Positions 31,396-44,697 are shown, numbered from the stretch's first letter. The stretch is 64,000 nucleotides of DNA from Diphasiastrum complanatum (GCA_029204225.1 CM055097.1:6345676-6409675), one strand, 5' to 3'. Made by a program: numbers and translations. The notes: generated by a model not told the origin, from the letters alone.

Positions 31396-32574
31396 CTTTT
31401 TAACGCGAAATCTTTTGAAATGGGTCAAAATCCTAAAAAAGAACAATGATTTTTCAATTTTCTAATGTTTGCTTAAAAACATGTTATTTCACGAAAAAAT
31501 TCTCAAAAATTACAAAAAATCTTTGCGAAAATTATTCATTTTGACCAAAAACAATCAATACACCATGTCCAAAAACATTAAATTTTTTAATAGAACATAA
31601 AAATTTGAAAATGTCCTTATGAACAAAATACACAAATATTTATGGTGTTTAATAGCCTAAATTGACTTTCATGAAAAAAAATTTTGTAGAATACATTTGA
31701 TACTAGTTATGCTAAATCCACAAATTTTGAAATCACTGAAAATATTTTTTATACTGCTTTTTATACAATTCAAATTCCGAGAAATTCTCGCTAACTCCTC
31801 TCAACTCAGTCCTTGAAACCACTTAAAATATTTTTTATACAATTCAAATTCCGAAAAATTTTTACTAACTCCTCTCAACTCAGTCTTTGAAATATTACCA
31901 AAACTCTCATTGTCAACTATTGAAGTTGATGACTCATCTTTCTTGTTATAGTCTATTTGCAAATTCTCATCTAAGTCAACATCCAATGTTGACAAAAATA
32001 TATTGTGGCTTTGCTACGTTTATGCCAAGTCAAAGATTATAGTTGTGCACTTAATCCAAGACGTCTTTGTAAAATAGATATAATATGTTGACTTTCGTAA
32101 ATGGTTCGTCATTGTCAACTCGAAATTAAATGCAAGTATATCCACTTCTTAGAGATTTACATTATCCACTTTTGGCTGATTTTTTGTTGAATGCTGCTTC
32201 TTGCCTTTTGGATCTAATTGTAACATTTGTAACTCATACCTTTTCAAAAAAGCATTTTTTGAAGTGGTACGCATCTAGTGCACACGTACAATTTTTGCCC
32301 ACGTGTCGTCACTCTGAATGAAGCCAATCACTTTAACAATCCAAAATATATGATATTCACTATTTTTTGAAGCTAAAAGTGCAATGAGACTCCCAACATT
32401 CATTTTATTGACATTAACAGACCAACCCTTCTGCAAAACGAACAATGTGAAATTTATTTGGGTTCTAGAAAAAATCGCCCAATTGTAAACGCTTTTAGTC
32501 TGTTGTAAAATAGTAGAGGAATTGACTACCATTGTAGAAATTGAAGATCTAAATGACTACTTAAACTCTTCAGT
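31396..32574. other. AT-rich intergenic DNA with a local duplication
   Basis: No gene recognised. A segment containing 'aactcctctcaactcagtc' and 'caattcaaattccga' is duplicated in tandem (about 31768-31826 and 31837-31900). The open frame read across it on the minus strand is a by-product. Confidence 0.5.
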
Positions 32575-32935
32575 GACCTATGCTCAACATAGGTCCTCTC
32601 TCAACCTATGCTCAACATAAGTGCTCATTGGACTTATGCTGAACATAAGTCTTCCCTCGACCTATGCTCAACATAAGTTCGTCCTCGATCTATACTCAGC
32701 ATAGGTCGTCCCTTGACCTATGCTCAACATAAGTGTTCATTGGACTTATGCTGAACATAAGTCTTCCCTCGACCTATGCTCAACATAAGTCCGTCCTCGA
32801 TCTATACTCAGCATGAGTGGTCGATCCATTGGACTTATGCTCAGCATGAGTGCTCAAGCGTTTACAATAGACTTGTGCGCAACATAAGTTTTTCCCAATC
32901 TCACAAGACGTATTTTGAGCATAGGTCCAGAGCAT
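32575..32935. repeat. Tandem array of palindromic 28-bp units
   Basis: Units start at 32575, 32603, 32631, 32659, 32687, 32715, 32743, 32771 and 32799, exactly 28 bp apart. Looser units follow at 32832 and 32870 and a half unit near 32915. Each unit contains an inverted repeat of about 8-bp arms around a 5-nt loop, for example GACCTATG-5 nt-CATAGGTC and GACTTATG-5 nt-CATAAGTC, with an 8-bp spacer. A higher-order period of 112 bp (four units) is visible between 32626 and 32738. Confidence 0.93.
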
Positions 32936-35900
32936 AGGTCCAGAGAGAACTTATAAATTAAAATTAATTAATTTTTTTTTAAAACCTAATTTAAAAAAAA
33001 AACGAAAAAATTTAGATTGACGAAAAAAAACTATAAGAAGTTACAAATAAATAAATAATTCAAAATAAAAATTAAAAATAAGAAGCTAAAATTAAAAAAT
33101 TAAAAAACTTAAAAAATGAAAAAAACTTAAAAAACTAAAAAATTAGAATATTATATTATTAAGATATTAGAGAATCATAAAAAACATAAAATTTAAATAT
33201 CAAAAATTAGATATTTTTTTAAAATTTTAAAATAAAAATTTAATAAAAAATTAAAAAATTAAAAAAATTAAAAAAAAATTGGAAATTAAATATTAAAAAT
33301 ATGACTTATAATTAAAACCTAAGAACAATATGACAATTCACAAATAATGTGAAGTGTATTACAAATAATTTTTTTAGATTAGAAAAAGGTGATATGTGGG
33401 CTCAAGAAAAAAATAGACAGATTGTAAAAGCTGAAAAAATAAAGTGGTGCATTATCTGAATGAAATTTAGATAGGAAGAAATGTTGCACTTCTAGATCAG
33501 ACGATGGCTCTAATAAATATAAATTTAATTACTCAAGATCATGCATTGGCTCCAACATATACAAATATTGGTATACTTATTAGTTTTTATCCAAATGATC
33601 TAGTTGAAATTTTTTTATTGCATTGTAAAAAACATTTATCAAAATTATGTATATGAAATTTTTATCTCTTTTAGAAGATAATTGTATCTATTTTAAAAAT
33701 GGTTGTCTTTTGAAAATGATTTTTAAAGATTTTTTTGCTATTTGAGTTTATTGATAAATTATATTAGTTAGATAAACATACTTTTTAAAATTCTATATTT
33801 TTAATATTTTTTTAAATGTTAAAATATTAACATTAAATTGCATGCAAGCTTTTAAAATTATATCAAATTCTTTGAAGTTGTATTTTTTAAAATAAAAACA
33901 TTAAAGCTTTTTAAAATTTTAAATTTACCTAATCTAACAATTTATTATTTATAATAACAAATTGCACCCAACTAATATTTGTATCTTTTGGTGATTTGAA
34001 TTGAAATTTTTTCAATATTTTGCGTCACTCATTTCAAATTTAGAATATTTGTAAAATGTAGTATCTTACAATTAATTTATTAGTTTTTAAATTTAAGATT
34101 CCAAATTTACGTGAATTGCCAAAAAATTGTCAGGCCTTAAAATATGGTATTATTTTTTTCTTCGGGTACTACCACAATTGCTATTTGGTACAACTTATCG
34201 ATAGTAATAATTGATCGCTTGGATTCAAATTGTATGGACCATAGCACATTGAACCATGGCTTTCCCAATTGTGGATTTATTATACATAGATTTTACAAAA
34301 AAAATGACCAAACAAATAAATATATAATATACAAGATGTTTTCAAATATGGGTTGATCATGTTTTTCTACCTTGACCATTTTTTTGCAATAATTTTTAGA
34401 GGGCTTTGACATTTTACAAATAAATTTTTTGCGAATTTATTTCTTGCCATCATTCAACAAATAGATAACAGATGGTGTGCCACCATTTTTATGCTACTTC
34501 TTCAACGTTCATTATTAAGAATGTAGTTTGTTACAAAAAAAAATTTCGACGTGCTATTCTTGGAGGCTACAATTTTTTTTTCTTATTTCATATAGCACGT
34601 TGGCATGCTATCTTTAAAGGCTGTACAATTTCTATTTTAGTTGTTTACTTAGCACATTGGCTTACTATGTTTGGAGGTTGAGATAAATATTTCGAAATAA
34701 TGTTCTTACTCACATTTAGTTTTCAAATGTGTCAAAATAACTTTTCTATTTTATAATTTACTCAGCTAACACACCGGCATGCTAGCTGAATCAACTCCAA
34801 AAAGAGATTTATTTTTTCAAAAAATTCTTCAAAAAAATTTCACTTTTTAAAAATACAAAATGTGCAGGCTAGCACACCAACATGTTAACTTATACAACTT
34901 CAAGAACAGTTTTTTTTATAAATAAAAGTAAATCCATATTTATAGACTAACAAAGTATTTTATGATAGATCTATTTAGAATTTGATGGATAGTCAAATTT
35001 TTAAGGATACATCGTCGATATTCTTTTTTAGATACCTCTTTTTCGATCGTAGTTTTTTTTTTTTTCCAAATCCGACAATGAACCAGACAACTCAGAGATC
35101 ATTGCTTGCAAGTCCTTTTTGTAAACATGTTGCATAAAGAGATGAAGTGAATGAAAAAATCAACAAACACTAACACAAAATTAAGTGCATTGACGTGGAG
35201 ACAAAAAAAAAATCATTCTCTCCAAAATAATCTCGATCAAGAGATACCAAGGCTTTTTCCCTGTCTTGGCCTCACGTCTTCTATACAAATCCACCTTTCT
35301 CATCTCTTCAAGATACATATTCTCCAAGAAATCCTTCTCTCCAAAATCACAAGTGGCCTTGGTATTGAAAAAATAGTCATTTAGATTAGTCTTTACAATG
35401 GCATCTTCATTCAGTCTAGATAGAATTTACGTTGTTTAGTAGGAAGAAAAATCTTGTTAGTGATAAAAATCAGTAAATGGATCTTAATTAGATCTGTAAT
35501 AGACTCATAAGAGTGATTGACAGTTTGGATTATTGATCTAGATCCAGACTAGCACTCAAAACTAGCTTTACCTTGACAAATTCCTACACATTCAAGCAAG
35601 AACAATATCTTTCCACAGCCTCACATGTGTGAAAAACAAATGAGTGTACGGCGCCTGCTGAAAAAGAAAATGATTGCTTTAAGTTTTCTAAACATTAACA
35701 CACTTTAATCATTCATAAGAGAGAGATATACATGGATTTTCTCCCAAACAATGTTTTGCATCATCTCTCTCTAGACCTCTTGGAGCACATGTGAAATAAC
35801 TCATTGTATTTATCTTTTTAATTTTGGCTTAGATTCCACTAATTTGCCACATCATCACTTGGTGGCTAGTGTTGACCTTCTAGATTCCTACATTATAAAA

Positions 35901-36221
35901 GATGTATCCTACAAAGTAGGAAATCTTACATTTGTCTCATATGAAAGTTATGTACAATGGATCTGAATTTTTCCACATGCATTTCACATGTGTGGATAGG
36001 CCCTCACATGTGTGGATTTACCTAGATACCAAACAATTACCTTTTACAAGTTGAAAATTGTCAAATTCAATAGTTAGGAGATGACTCTAGCACAAGCAAA
36101 GATCATGACTATATAAAACTTCTTAATAACATGAGTTAAACACTCTTGGATACACATAGAAAGTTCTGTGCAAAACTAAGTTTAAAGGTCAAGGCATTCA
36201 TGGATTCACATTAAGAGAGAG
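32936..36221. other. Very AT-rich intergenic DNA, no gene supported
   Basis: Poly-A and poly-T-rich sequence (especially 32950-34100). Around 34530-34900 several degenerate copies of a 'tagcacgttggcatgcta'-like element appear in both orientations. CACATGTG boxes occur at about 35622-36010. Short open frames (e.g. 35151-35384) have no recognisable domain. Confidence 0.55.
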
Positions 36222-36830
36222 TGTTAGATTATTCCCTTACTAATCGACTAATCAACATTTTAATCTTCGTCCAACTTTTATCCAGACCTGTAGATTTTTT
36301 TGTGTTTCTATACAATCTGCAGAATTACTCGGAAATGGCTCAGAGTGTCAACATTTTCGAAATTTTCACCTTTCAGCATTTTTTCTCACTTTGGCTTTTT
36401 CACAAATTGCCAAGTGCCTCAAATGTTAAGAAAATAACTTTGGCAAGACCTTCACATTTTTTGCATGACAGTTTACATTCAAATCTACAGACAGACTATG
36501 TACGACCAAAGCCACCGACTTGTATTGATTTACCAACAAGTAATTTCTGAGAAGTCCTAACTGGATGGATGCCAGCACATCACAGCCAACTGGATGTTCT
36601 AACTAGATGGAAGTCAGCATATCACAACCAACTGGATGACACATTTGACGACCTAATTGCTTAGTATAAATAGTTGTCCATATTCCTACATCTTAAGCAT
36701 GAAGATCGATCATCAAGTATTAGATAGTTAGCGTTCTCTCTCTCAAGTCTGTGAGCTTGAACACTCTTGAGCATTCTAGCTCAATTCTTTAGAGTTGTTT
36801 TAGAGTTTGCTATTGCGCTTTGTATCTTTT
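36222..36830 (+). repeat. Probable LTR with TATA box and a 42-bp direct repeat
   Basis: A purine-rich 'aagagaga' precedes TGTTAGATTATTCCC. A TATA box (tataaatag) lies at 36665-36673, about 440 bp in. Just upstream, a 41-bp block is repeated with 42-bp spacing (36558-36598 and 36600-36640), like an enhancer duplication. The right end is unclear because minus-strand gypsy coding sequence begins by about 36840. No partner LTR is present in the window. Confidence 0.5.
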
Positions 36831-36839
36831 TCTAATGGA

Positions 36840-38460
36840 ATGGAGTGCACGGCTATATCAGGTGGTATTTCTTTCATTTCTTTATAGTTCCATGCAAAGA
36901 TGTCACGATATTTTCTTAAATTTTTTTCTAAATTTCTTTGTTGACGTCTATCTAAATGCGCTCCTATATGTACGAATCGATCTTTTTTTTCGTCTGGATC
37001 TTTCAAGTATAAAGGAACCATTTTAGGTTGTCCATCAAATCAAGATAATTCACTTGTTGGTTCAAATCAAGATGATTCACTTGTTGGTTCTCATTTTGAT
37101 TGTGGCAATTCAATAGAAACGTCACCCATCGTGAAATCTATGAACTTCTCAGGTACGTCAAGATCAGGATTCTCTTTATGTACAAGGATATTTTTAAGTG
37201 GAGATGGGGCTCTACTGAGATGTGGCTTTGAATAAGAAGCGATGTTGGATATGTCCATTATTTATTGCTCATTAAGAGGAACAATTGGTTGTTTCAGTTT
37301 TGTTGAATCTGCTTTAGTTTCTCGATTAATATTGTGCAAAGCATAGGAAGTGGATTATTCTGTGAGGATGATCTGACAATCTAAAAATTGTGAATGACTT
37401 TCGGTTGAGAGCTCTGAGTATCCTTTTAGATTGTAAGACTCTCATCAATAGTACTAATAATTTCGTTTCTTGTATTATCCCATTTGTATAAAGAACTTGG
37501 ATTATCTCATTTGTTTAAAGAACTGATCTAGAAAGCTCAAGAGTGTCATCTGATCTACAAACTTCAGATCTACGATCTTAATGGATATGATATTGATGTG
37601 TCCATATGGTTGATCAGCTAAGTTCAGCCGATACTTGGGTGAAACAATAGGTCCCCATTGTTTAGCAAGAGATAGCAATATGATATTTAATTCTATCGAT
37701 AATAGCAGGTACAACAGCATGATCTTTGTAACTTACTAGTAAGGTGATCTAGCCTCTTGCTTTTCTTGTTTGAAACAAGGTAGCATCAACTTATTAGTCT
37801 TGCAATGGAATCTCCGGTTGATGAGATATTTCAATATCCTCATCTGGTTGATGTAATTTTCGGGTTATGAACTTGCGTAAAAGTTCAGATAACTTAAGAA
37901 CAATATGGAAAGACAACATGATTTGAGACTGTAGAAGATCAGATATGATCTCTATGCTCGAGGGTTGTGGTAGTGTTGTTTTATAGTTTTCTCAGTTAAT
38001 GGAATAGGTTCATTTTTGTATTCTCGTAGCAGCTCATCTTGAACTTGCTTATACCTCTCTTGTTCTATTATAGGACTAGAATAAGATCTAGGCGTCATTG
38101 AAGTAGTAGAAGACCCTTTTTCTTCAATGTTCTTATCACTAGATTTAGCATCAATTATATTTTTTGTTGAAATTGAGCTCTTGTCATCACCCGAATTGCT
38201 TGTTCTTGGACATGCCTAGCTGGGATAGTCTCTTTTTCTTGAGAGGGGAAATCCTTGTAACAATAGGTTCTTCCACAATTTTCAGAACAAGCTTGATAGG
38301 CTTTTTTTAATTCACAAGTAAAGAACCTATGGCTATGTTGCCCACAGACCCAACAACCGTTAAGTTTTGCTACTGGTATCACAGTGTAGCCACATTGGGT
38401 AGGTGATTCAAGGTCTGCATAAGAATCAGAGATGGGAGACTCTATCCAATCTCTACTCAC
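36840..38460 (-). pseudogene. Gypsy-4: gag zinc-knuckle to pre-RT fragment
   Basis: Reading down from 38460, the gag end has CWVCGQHSHRFFTC (CX2CX4HX4C) and a degenerate second knuckle (CSENCGRTYCYKDF), in the same order as in Gypsy-6. A protease-like stretch follows near 37720-37510 (YRLNLADQPYGHINI). The pre-RT spacer lies near 37021-36840 (DRFVHIGAHLD...YRDIFAWNYKEMKEIPPDIAVHSIPL), the conserved block immediately before gypsy RT. RT, RNase H and integrase are missing, since the fragment ends against the LTR at 36830. Many stops and frameshifts. Confidence 0.75.
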
Positions 38461-38689
38461 TCACTCACTGCATCCTCAACTCATGTCTTCTCTCCTCCTT
38501 TTCTTCTTCCCCACCATCAAATATCTTGGCTATCACTTTCTTCAACCAGATATCGTTGGTCCTCCCACTACCAGGTCACATCCAACTAACTCTTTCTTAA
38601 CCAATTAGTCTTCTGCCAAACGTAGAATGCAATTCAATTTTGGTCTCTGAATTAGGAGAGTTTCAACATATTGAACATTCTTTTACATT
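38461..38689. other. Short spacer between gypsy and copia fragments
   Basis: CT-rich unassigned sequence, no feature supported. Confidence 0.4.
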
Positions 38690-39080
38690 AACTGATAAGA
38701 AGAAAGGACCTCCACTATAAAGAGTAATGTCGTTAAAGGATCTTTCATTACCTCTTATAGTAAGCTTTAGATTTTGACTCCATAGGTGTATCGATATATT
38801 TAGCATCAACCATATGATATCTTTTAAGAATAGAATTAGCATACTTCTCATGACAAATAAAAGTAGTTTGAGAAGATCTAAATACCTCCGTTCCCAAAAT
38901 ATAATGCAAAAGACCAAGATCATGCACCTCAAACTCCTTTTTGAGTTCCATCTTGATATCATCTATATCTTGTTTTTTGTCTCCACTCAGAATGATATCA
39001 TCCACAGAAGAATAGTAACATTATTTCCAACAAATCTAAAATAAAGTAAAAGATCATTGTAATGACCAACCAAGAAAGCT
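38690..39080 (-). pseudogene. Copia-5: isolated RT palm/thumb fragment
   Basis: The minus strand carries SSVDDIILSGDK (the YVDD box with Y replaced, about 39015-38985), KKEFEVHDLGLLHYILGTEV, YANSILKRYHM and IDTPME, followed in a shifted frame by NERSFNDITLY. This is the copia RT C-terminal half. Nothing else of the element is present. It lies directly left of Copia-6. Confidence 0.8.
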
Positions 39081-39134
39081 ACTAAAATGAGGTTTTGGGA
39101 GCCAAACCACCCATCCAATTGAGATGTATCCAAA

Positions 39135-39139
39135 CATCT
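39135..39139. repeat. Target-site duplication of Copia-6 (catct), left copy
   Basis: catct precedes the TG of the 5' LTR and is repeated at 45469-45473 after the CA of the 3' LTR. Confidence 0.93.
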
Positions 39140-39933
39140 TGTTAAAATTGAAAAAAAATCCATATTGATTTCTTGGCTTGCTACAAATGTTGTACCATGC
39201 AAGTATGTAGCTCATTAATGCAAAATGCCAAGTTTGGCCTACATAGAACTCGAGCTACATGGTTATGTATTATCTAGTTTGATAAATGCAACTTGCATAT
39301 AGTTTGTAGACATACAATTAGCATGATTATGCTTGTAGAAACTCGTGGCAACTCACATGCATTAATTGTAAGTGATCCATAGTGACATGCAAGGCATGCA
39401 CAAAGTTTAATGCACACATGCATGATGATTTGGACATTTCTAGCTAGAACTAGTACACTTGTAAAAAGTTGGTAGAATTTCATGCATGACAAGTGACAAA
39501 TGTCACATAGACTCTAGATGTCACTTTAGATATCATTTTGGAATGGATAGATATGGTTTTACCTCAAGCTACCTCAATCTCCATAAATATGTATAGCTCT
39601 CCACACAATCAATGATGAAGAACCAAAGTTTTGTAGCTATCTCATGTCATTTTGGATCTAAACAAATATTGCTTGCTATCTCTCTAGCTCTCTCTCTCTA
39701 ACTTGTGTTGAGGCTAATGCTCATACATTGAAATTTTGTATTTTTATTCATTCTTTGATCATTGCTATTATATTCTGTTGATTAGCATGCTAGATTGTGG
39801 ATTAGCCATTTCTTCTAAACTAGATTTTGTTGATCAATCTAGGATCAGGTTATAGTGCCAATCACAAAGCTTAATTAAGATCAGTCACTCTTGTGGACAT
39901 TCCCCACATGTGTGAATTCTGGAAAGTTTGTCA
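39140..39933 (+). repeat. Copia-6 5' LTR
   Basis: 794 bp. Six CATGCA boxes between 39196 and 39486 and a TATA-like 'cataaatat' at about 39582. The terminal box reads CACATGTG where the 3' LTR has CACACGTG. The primer site follows directly. Confidence 0.95.
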
Positions 39934-39946
39934 TGGTATCAGAGCC
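39934..39946 (+). promoter_or_regulatory. Copia-6 primer-binding site
   Basis: TGGTATCAGAGCC, an exact match to the initiator-Met tRNA primer site usual in plant copia elements, on the base after the LTR. Confidence 0.96.
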
Positions 39947-40697
39947 ACATTAAGCTTTGCATGCTAACAACTCTGATTGTACAAGAAACTGAGGGCTAAA
40001 TCAAGCAAAAAAGCAGTTTTGCACTTTTTCTAACCCTTCTCTGAAGTGTATTTGGATCAAATCGGACTTGAACTGAATTTTTAGACCTGAATTGAGGAAG
40101 TACGGAATTATGGAATTCTGCCCGTGTGAAAATCAGAGTTTTTCAGTCCCTTTGTTCTCCTTTCTTATAGATCCAAAGATAGCAGTGTTATAGCTTGATG
40201 GAAAGCATCTGATCTATACTTTCCATAGAAATTGAAATCAATCTGATGTGTCTAGCAAGAGTTATAAGCTTTTAAAGAGCATAGGGATAGGTCCAAAATC
40301 CGAGTGACAGCATTTTGATTTGATTCAATTATACTTTGTTCTGAATCCATTGTTTTGAGCATCCAACACAAGAAACTGTAGATCAAGACTGAGTTTGAAG
40401 TATTTAAACACTATTTGAGCCTTCTGAGTGTCAATAGTGTTTTCTTTTGAAGCATTTCACACGTGCCAAAAGTAGAATTCAAACCAGCCAAAGTGTCTCA
40501 AACCACTTTTTGTGTCTGATCTAGAAAACTTGTCTTGTGGTATATTTGAGATTCATCTCAAATATAGTTGCAAGTGTTTCACATAGGAAGGTAGTTCAAC
40601 CTTGAAAATACCTATAGTGAAGAGAGCAGCAACTCTAAGTCTGATAGGAACAAGCTCAAACCTATCTCAATCCAATAACTAAGAAGTCTTCATTATA
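39947..40697 (+). other. Copia-6 untranslated leader
   Basis: About 750 bp without coding frame; contains TTCACACGTGCC (CACGTG at 40460-40465). Related sequence occurs in reverse in Copia-7 upstream of its gag start (59630-60380). Confidence 0.7.
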
Positions 40698-43600
40698 ATG
40701 GCATCTCAGGGAGGATATCTTCTAGAAGCCAGTGAAAGACTAAACACTTCTAATTACTCAATTTGGAAGTTTAGAATGGAGTCTGTTTTGATTCTCCAGG
40801 ATGTTATGGATATTGTGCTTGGTGTTGAGGAGGAGCCTCAAGCACAGGTTGAAATTCCTAAATATAAGAAGAGAGCTAGAATGGCTCTACATTTCATTAA
40901 GATGAATGTATCTAATGAAATTTTGAGAGAGATAGGATCTTGCACTACAGCCAAAGAAGCTTGGGATGCACTAAACACCATCTATGAAGCAAAGAATACT
41001 TCTAGAATACTCACTCTTAGGAATCAGATTTTCCAAAGTTTTAAAAGAAGTGAAGAGAGTGCATCTAACTATGTTTTGAGAGTTAAAGATTTACATAGAG
41101 AGCTTTCCTATGTTGGTGTTACCATTAACCAAGTTGAGCTAGTTCAAGTCATACTGAATGGCTTGAGAGATGACTATGATAATCTTGTTTAGTCTTTTGC
41201 TATTAAGGAGGAGTTACCTAATCTAGAAACTCTCCAAGGAATTCTTATTTTTGAAGAATCTAGACAAAGCTATAAACTCTCCAGGATGAACAAACTTGAA
41301 CATGGTGGAAGTGACAAAGCCCTCTTTGTCAAAGGCAAGCAGAAAGGAAGGAATAAGAACCAATTCTCTCAAGCATACAACAAAGACAAAGCCAAAGATC
41401 GAGATCAAGATGGTGAAGAGGATGGAACATCTCATCCCTCTAACTCAAAAACCAAGAAGAAGGAAGTGAAGTGCTTCTTCTGTGGCAAAAAGGGGCACTA
41501 TGCCTCTAATTGCTTTAAGAAGAAAAACCAACTCAAGCAAGCTAATCTCTCAAAGAGATTGAAGAAGATTCTATTGCAAGTGATGGAGAAGGATCACTTA
41601 TGGTGTCCAGTTTTTCTTCATCACCTTTCAAGAAAGATGGAGCTTGGTACATAGACAGTGGAGCCTCTTCACATACGTGCTGTTCAAAGGAGTCATTGGA
41701 CTCAATCTTACCTTTCAAAGGACTCAAGAGATCTATTTACACAGCTAATGATCATGAGTGTCCAATAGAAGGAATTGGCAACATTCCATTGAAACTTGCT
41801 TCTTCAAAAGTTCTTGCACTTTCTAATGTTCTTTTCATTCCAAAACTTACAAAGAACTTAATTAGTGTGGGAAAGTTGCTTGATAATGGTTGGGATGTAA
41901 AGTTCAACTCCAATACTTGTTTTATCAAGAGAAAAATGAGATCCTTGCTGATGGAACTAGATGTGGTGGAATCTTTAAGTTGAATTCTTATCAGAATGCA
42001 AACCTTTGCGAAGTTGTTTTGTTATCTAAGGAGGAGCTGTGGCATAGAAGGTTGGGACATCCTAACTTTACATCTATGTCTTCTATGGTTAAGAAGGAGA
42101 AGGCTATTGGTCTTCCAAAATCTCTTTCTAAATATTTAAAGCCTTGTGGGGCTTGTGCCATTGCAAAGTCACACAGAAAGCCATATCAGAAGTCTTTTAT
42201 AAAGACTACTTTTCCATTGGAACTCATACATTCAAATGTACATTTTTTCTCTTCTAAAAGTATTGGTGGTGCAACATGTTTTGTCACCTTTATTGATGAC
42301 TTTACTAGATACACTTGGTTGTATCTACTTTCTTCAAAGGCTATGGTTTTTTATCACTTCCTTATCTTCAAAGCTTATGTAGAAAAACAGTTTTCTTGCA
42401 AAGTTAAAGCTTTAAGATGCGATGGAGGAGGTGAATATATCTCCAACAAGTTTCATAATTATTGTGAAGGTGAAAGGAACAAAGAGAGAATTTTCTTGTG
42501 CCTATTCTCCATCCCCAAATGGAGTAATTGATAGGAAAAACATATCTTTATGTGAATGTGCTAAAGCAATTCGAGTAGCAGCTTCTTTGCCTATTGAATA
42601 TTGGGGTGAAGCTATAAATTGTGCAAACTATTTGTGCAATAGATTACCTCATAATGCTCTTGCTGGAAAAAAACCTTTTGAAGTCTTGTTTCAGAAGAGA
42701 CCTAAGGTAGATCACCTTAGAGTTTTTGGTTGTACTTGCTTTGTTAATATGCCCTTGGAAACAAGGAAAAGAGATGATCCTTATTCTGTTAAAGGGATCA
42801 TGGTTGGATATGCATCCAACAAGAAAGCTTACAGAATCTATATTCCCTCTATCTCAACTACAATTGAGAGTAGAGATGTTATATCCCATGAAGATCAAAA
42901 GTACATTCTTGAGAAGGCCGAGTTCAAAGATTCTCACAAAGATACTCCAATCATCACCCTTGAAGATCATCATGGAGAGATGGGGCCGAGATTTGAGGAG
43001 GAGTCACCTCGAATTTTTTCACCAAGGAGATCTCAAAGAGAAAGATCCAAGCCTAGAAGGCTTACCCATGAAGATAGAGGAAAGCAAGTCAAAATCAACT
43101 CCACTAATTGTGCCTATTTTATTTCTCATGAGGAGCCGAAGGATGTATATGATGCTATCAACTCAAAGGAATGGTACCTTGTCATGAAGGAGGAATATGA
43201 TGCTTTGATGGCCAATAATACATGGGAGCTTGTGGATCTTCCATCCAACAAGCATACCATTGGTTTCAAATGGGTTTTTTGAATCAAGTATAATCAAGAT
43301 GGCACAATCAACAAGTACAAGGCTAGGCTTTGTGCTAAGGGCTTTGCTCAAGTATATGGACTTGATTATGAGGAGACCTTTGCCCCAGTTGCAAAGATGG
43401 TGTCAATTAGAATCATAATTTCTCTTGCTTGTTTCTTCAATTGGCAAATTCTTCAACTAGATGTTTCTAATGTATCTCTAAATGGCTATCTAGAAGAAGA
43501 GATTTATATGGATCAACCTATTGGGTTCATCCATGATGAGGGAAAAGTTTGCTTGCTCTTCAAAAGTTTATATGGATAAAAGCAAGCCCCAAGGTCATAG

Positions 43601-44671
43601 TATTCTCGACTTAACACCTTTCTTGAGTCACTAGGATTTAATCTTAGTAACTATGATCCTTCCTTATATGTCAAGTTTTTTAATAAAGATATTGTCATCC
43701 TTCTTATTTATGTTGATGATATCATTCTGACAAGAAGTTGTATCAAGTTAGTTGACTAAACCAAGATTGCACTTGGAAAAGAATTCAAGATGCAAGATCT
43801 CGAAAAAATTCACTATATTCTAGAATTAGAGATTGACTTTCTTAAAGATAAAGCTTTCATATGTCAATCTAAGTATGCTCTTTCAATGTTAAAAAAGTTC
43901 AATATGTTGAATTGTAAGAGTATAGAAACACCTATGGAGCAAATGTAAAGAACTCTAACAAAGGTGATGAAAGATCCTTCGAGGACATCACACTTTTTAG
44001 AAGTCTTATAGGCTCCTTAATTTGGCTCACAATAACTAGACCTGACATAAGCTTTAGTGTTCATAAGTTGAGCCAGGCTATGCAAAATCCTTCAATTTAT
44101 CATTGGAAAAAGGCCAAGAGAGTGCTTAGATATATATCTTCAACTTTTGATTTTGGTTTATTGTATAAAAGTGAAGATCTTTCTATTATTGGTTATTCTG
44201 ACTCGGATTTTGCAAGTGATAGAGCAGATCGAAAATCTACAAGTGCTTATGTCATATATCTTGGAGGAAACTTGATGTCTTGGCTTTCCAAAAAGCAAGA
44301 TACTGTATCACTCTCATCATGTGAAGCTGAGTACAAGGCGCTCACTACAACAACAAAGGAAGTGCTTTGGATCAAGAGGTTACTAGTGGAGCTAAAGATA
44401 ATTATGGAAGAAAATATACCCATGATCATGTGTGACAAAATTTCAGCTCAAGCCCTTGCCAACAACCCAATATTCCATGCAAAGAGCAAACATATCGAAG
44501 TTGCACATCACTTCGTGAGAGAAAAGCTCATTGGAGGTGAAATCAAATTGTAGCACATTGACACATCATCTTGCATTGCAGATATGCTCACCAAACCTTT
44601 GAGCAAAACTTCCTTCAACAAGCATAGAGCCAACCTTGGAGTTATACCAAGATCCATGTTCAAATCAATAT
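40698..44671 (+). pseudogene. Copia-6 gag-pol polyprotein, complete in domains but disrupted
   Basis: ATG 40698 (MASQGGYLLEASERL). Gag is interrupted by a TAG at 41190-41192. Zinc knuckle CFFCGKKGHYASNC at about 41473-41514, frameshift near 41556, protease WYIDSGASSH at about 41645, frameshift near 41930. Integrase zinc site WHRRLGH...CGAC; the first catalytic Asp reads Asn (HSNVHF, 42235-42237), the second is kept (RCDGGGEY), and the Glu reads Asp (NGVIDRKN, 42530-42532). Frameshift near 42475. RT from WELVDLP to YVDD (about 43708-43719, intact), with stops near 43280 and 43577 and others. RNase H SDSDFASD, SCEAEYKA, MCDKISA; stop near 44551, then IADMLTKPL to about 44671. Confidence 0.94.
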
Positions 44672-44697
44672 AGATCATTTTTAGGAGTGTTAAAATT

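Noticed and set aside
31801-31995. Minus-strand 64-residue acidic ORF
   Set aside because: Part of it is created by a local tandem duplication and no domain is recognised.
32575-32935. CRISPR-like array of repeats and spacers
   Set aside because: Repeat and spacer sizes (about 20 and 8 bp) and the near-identical spacers do not fit CRISPR, and the context is plant nuclear DNA with no cas genes.
35151-35384. Plus-strand 77-residue ORF in AT-rich DNA
   Set aside because: No domain and no context. The opposite strand reads Lys/Glu-rich sequence that also matches nothing I recognise.
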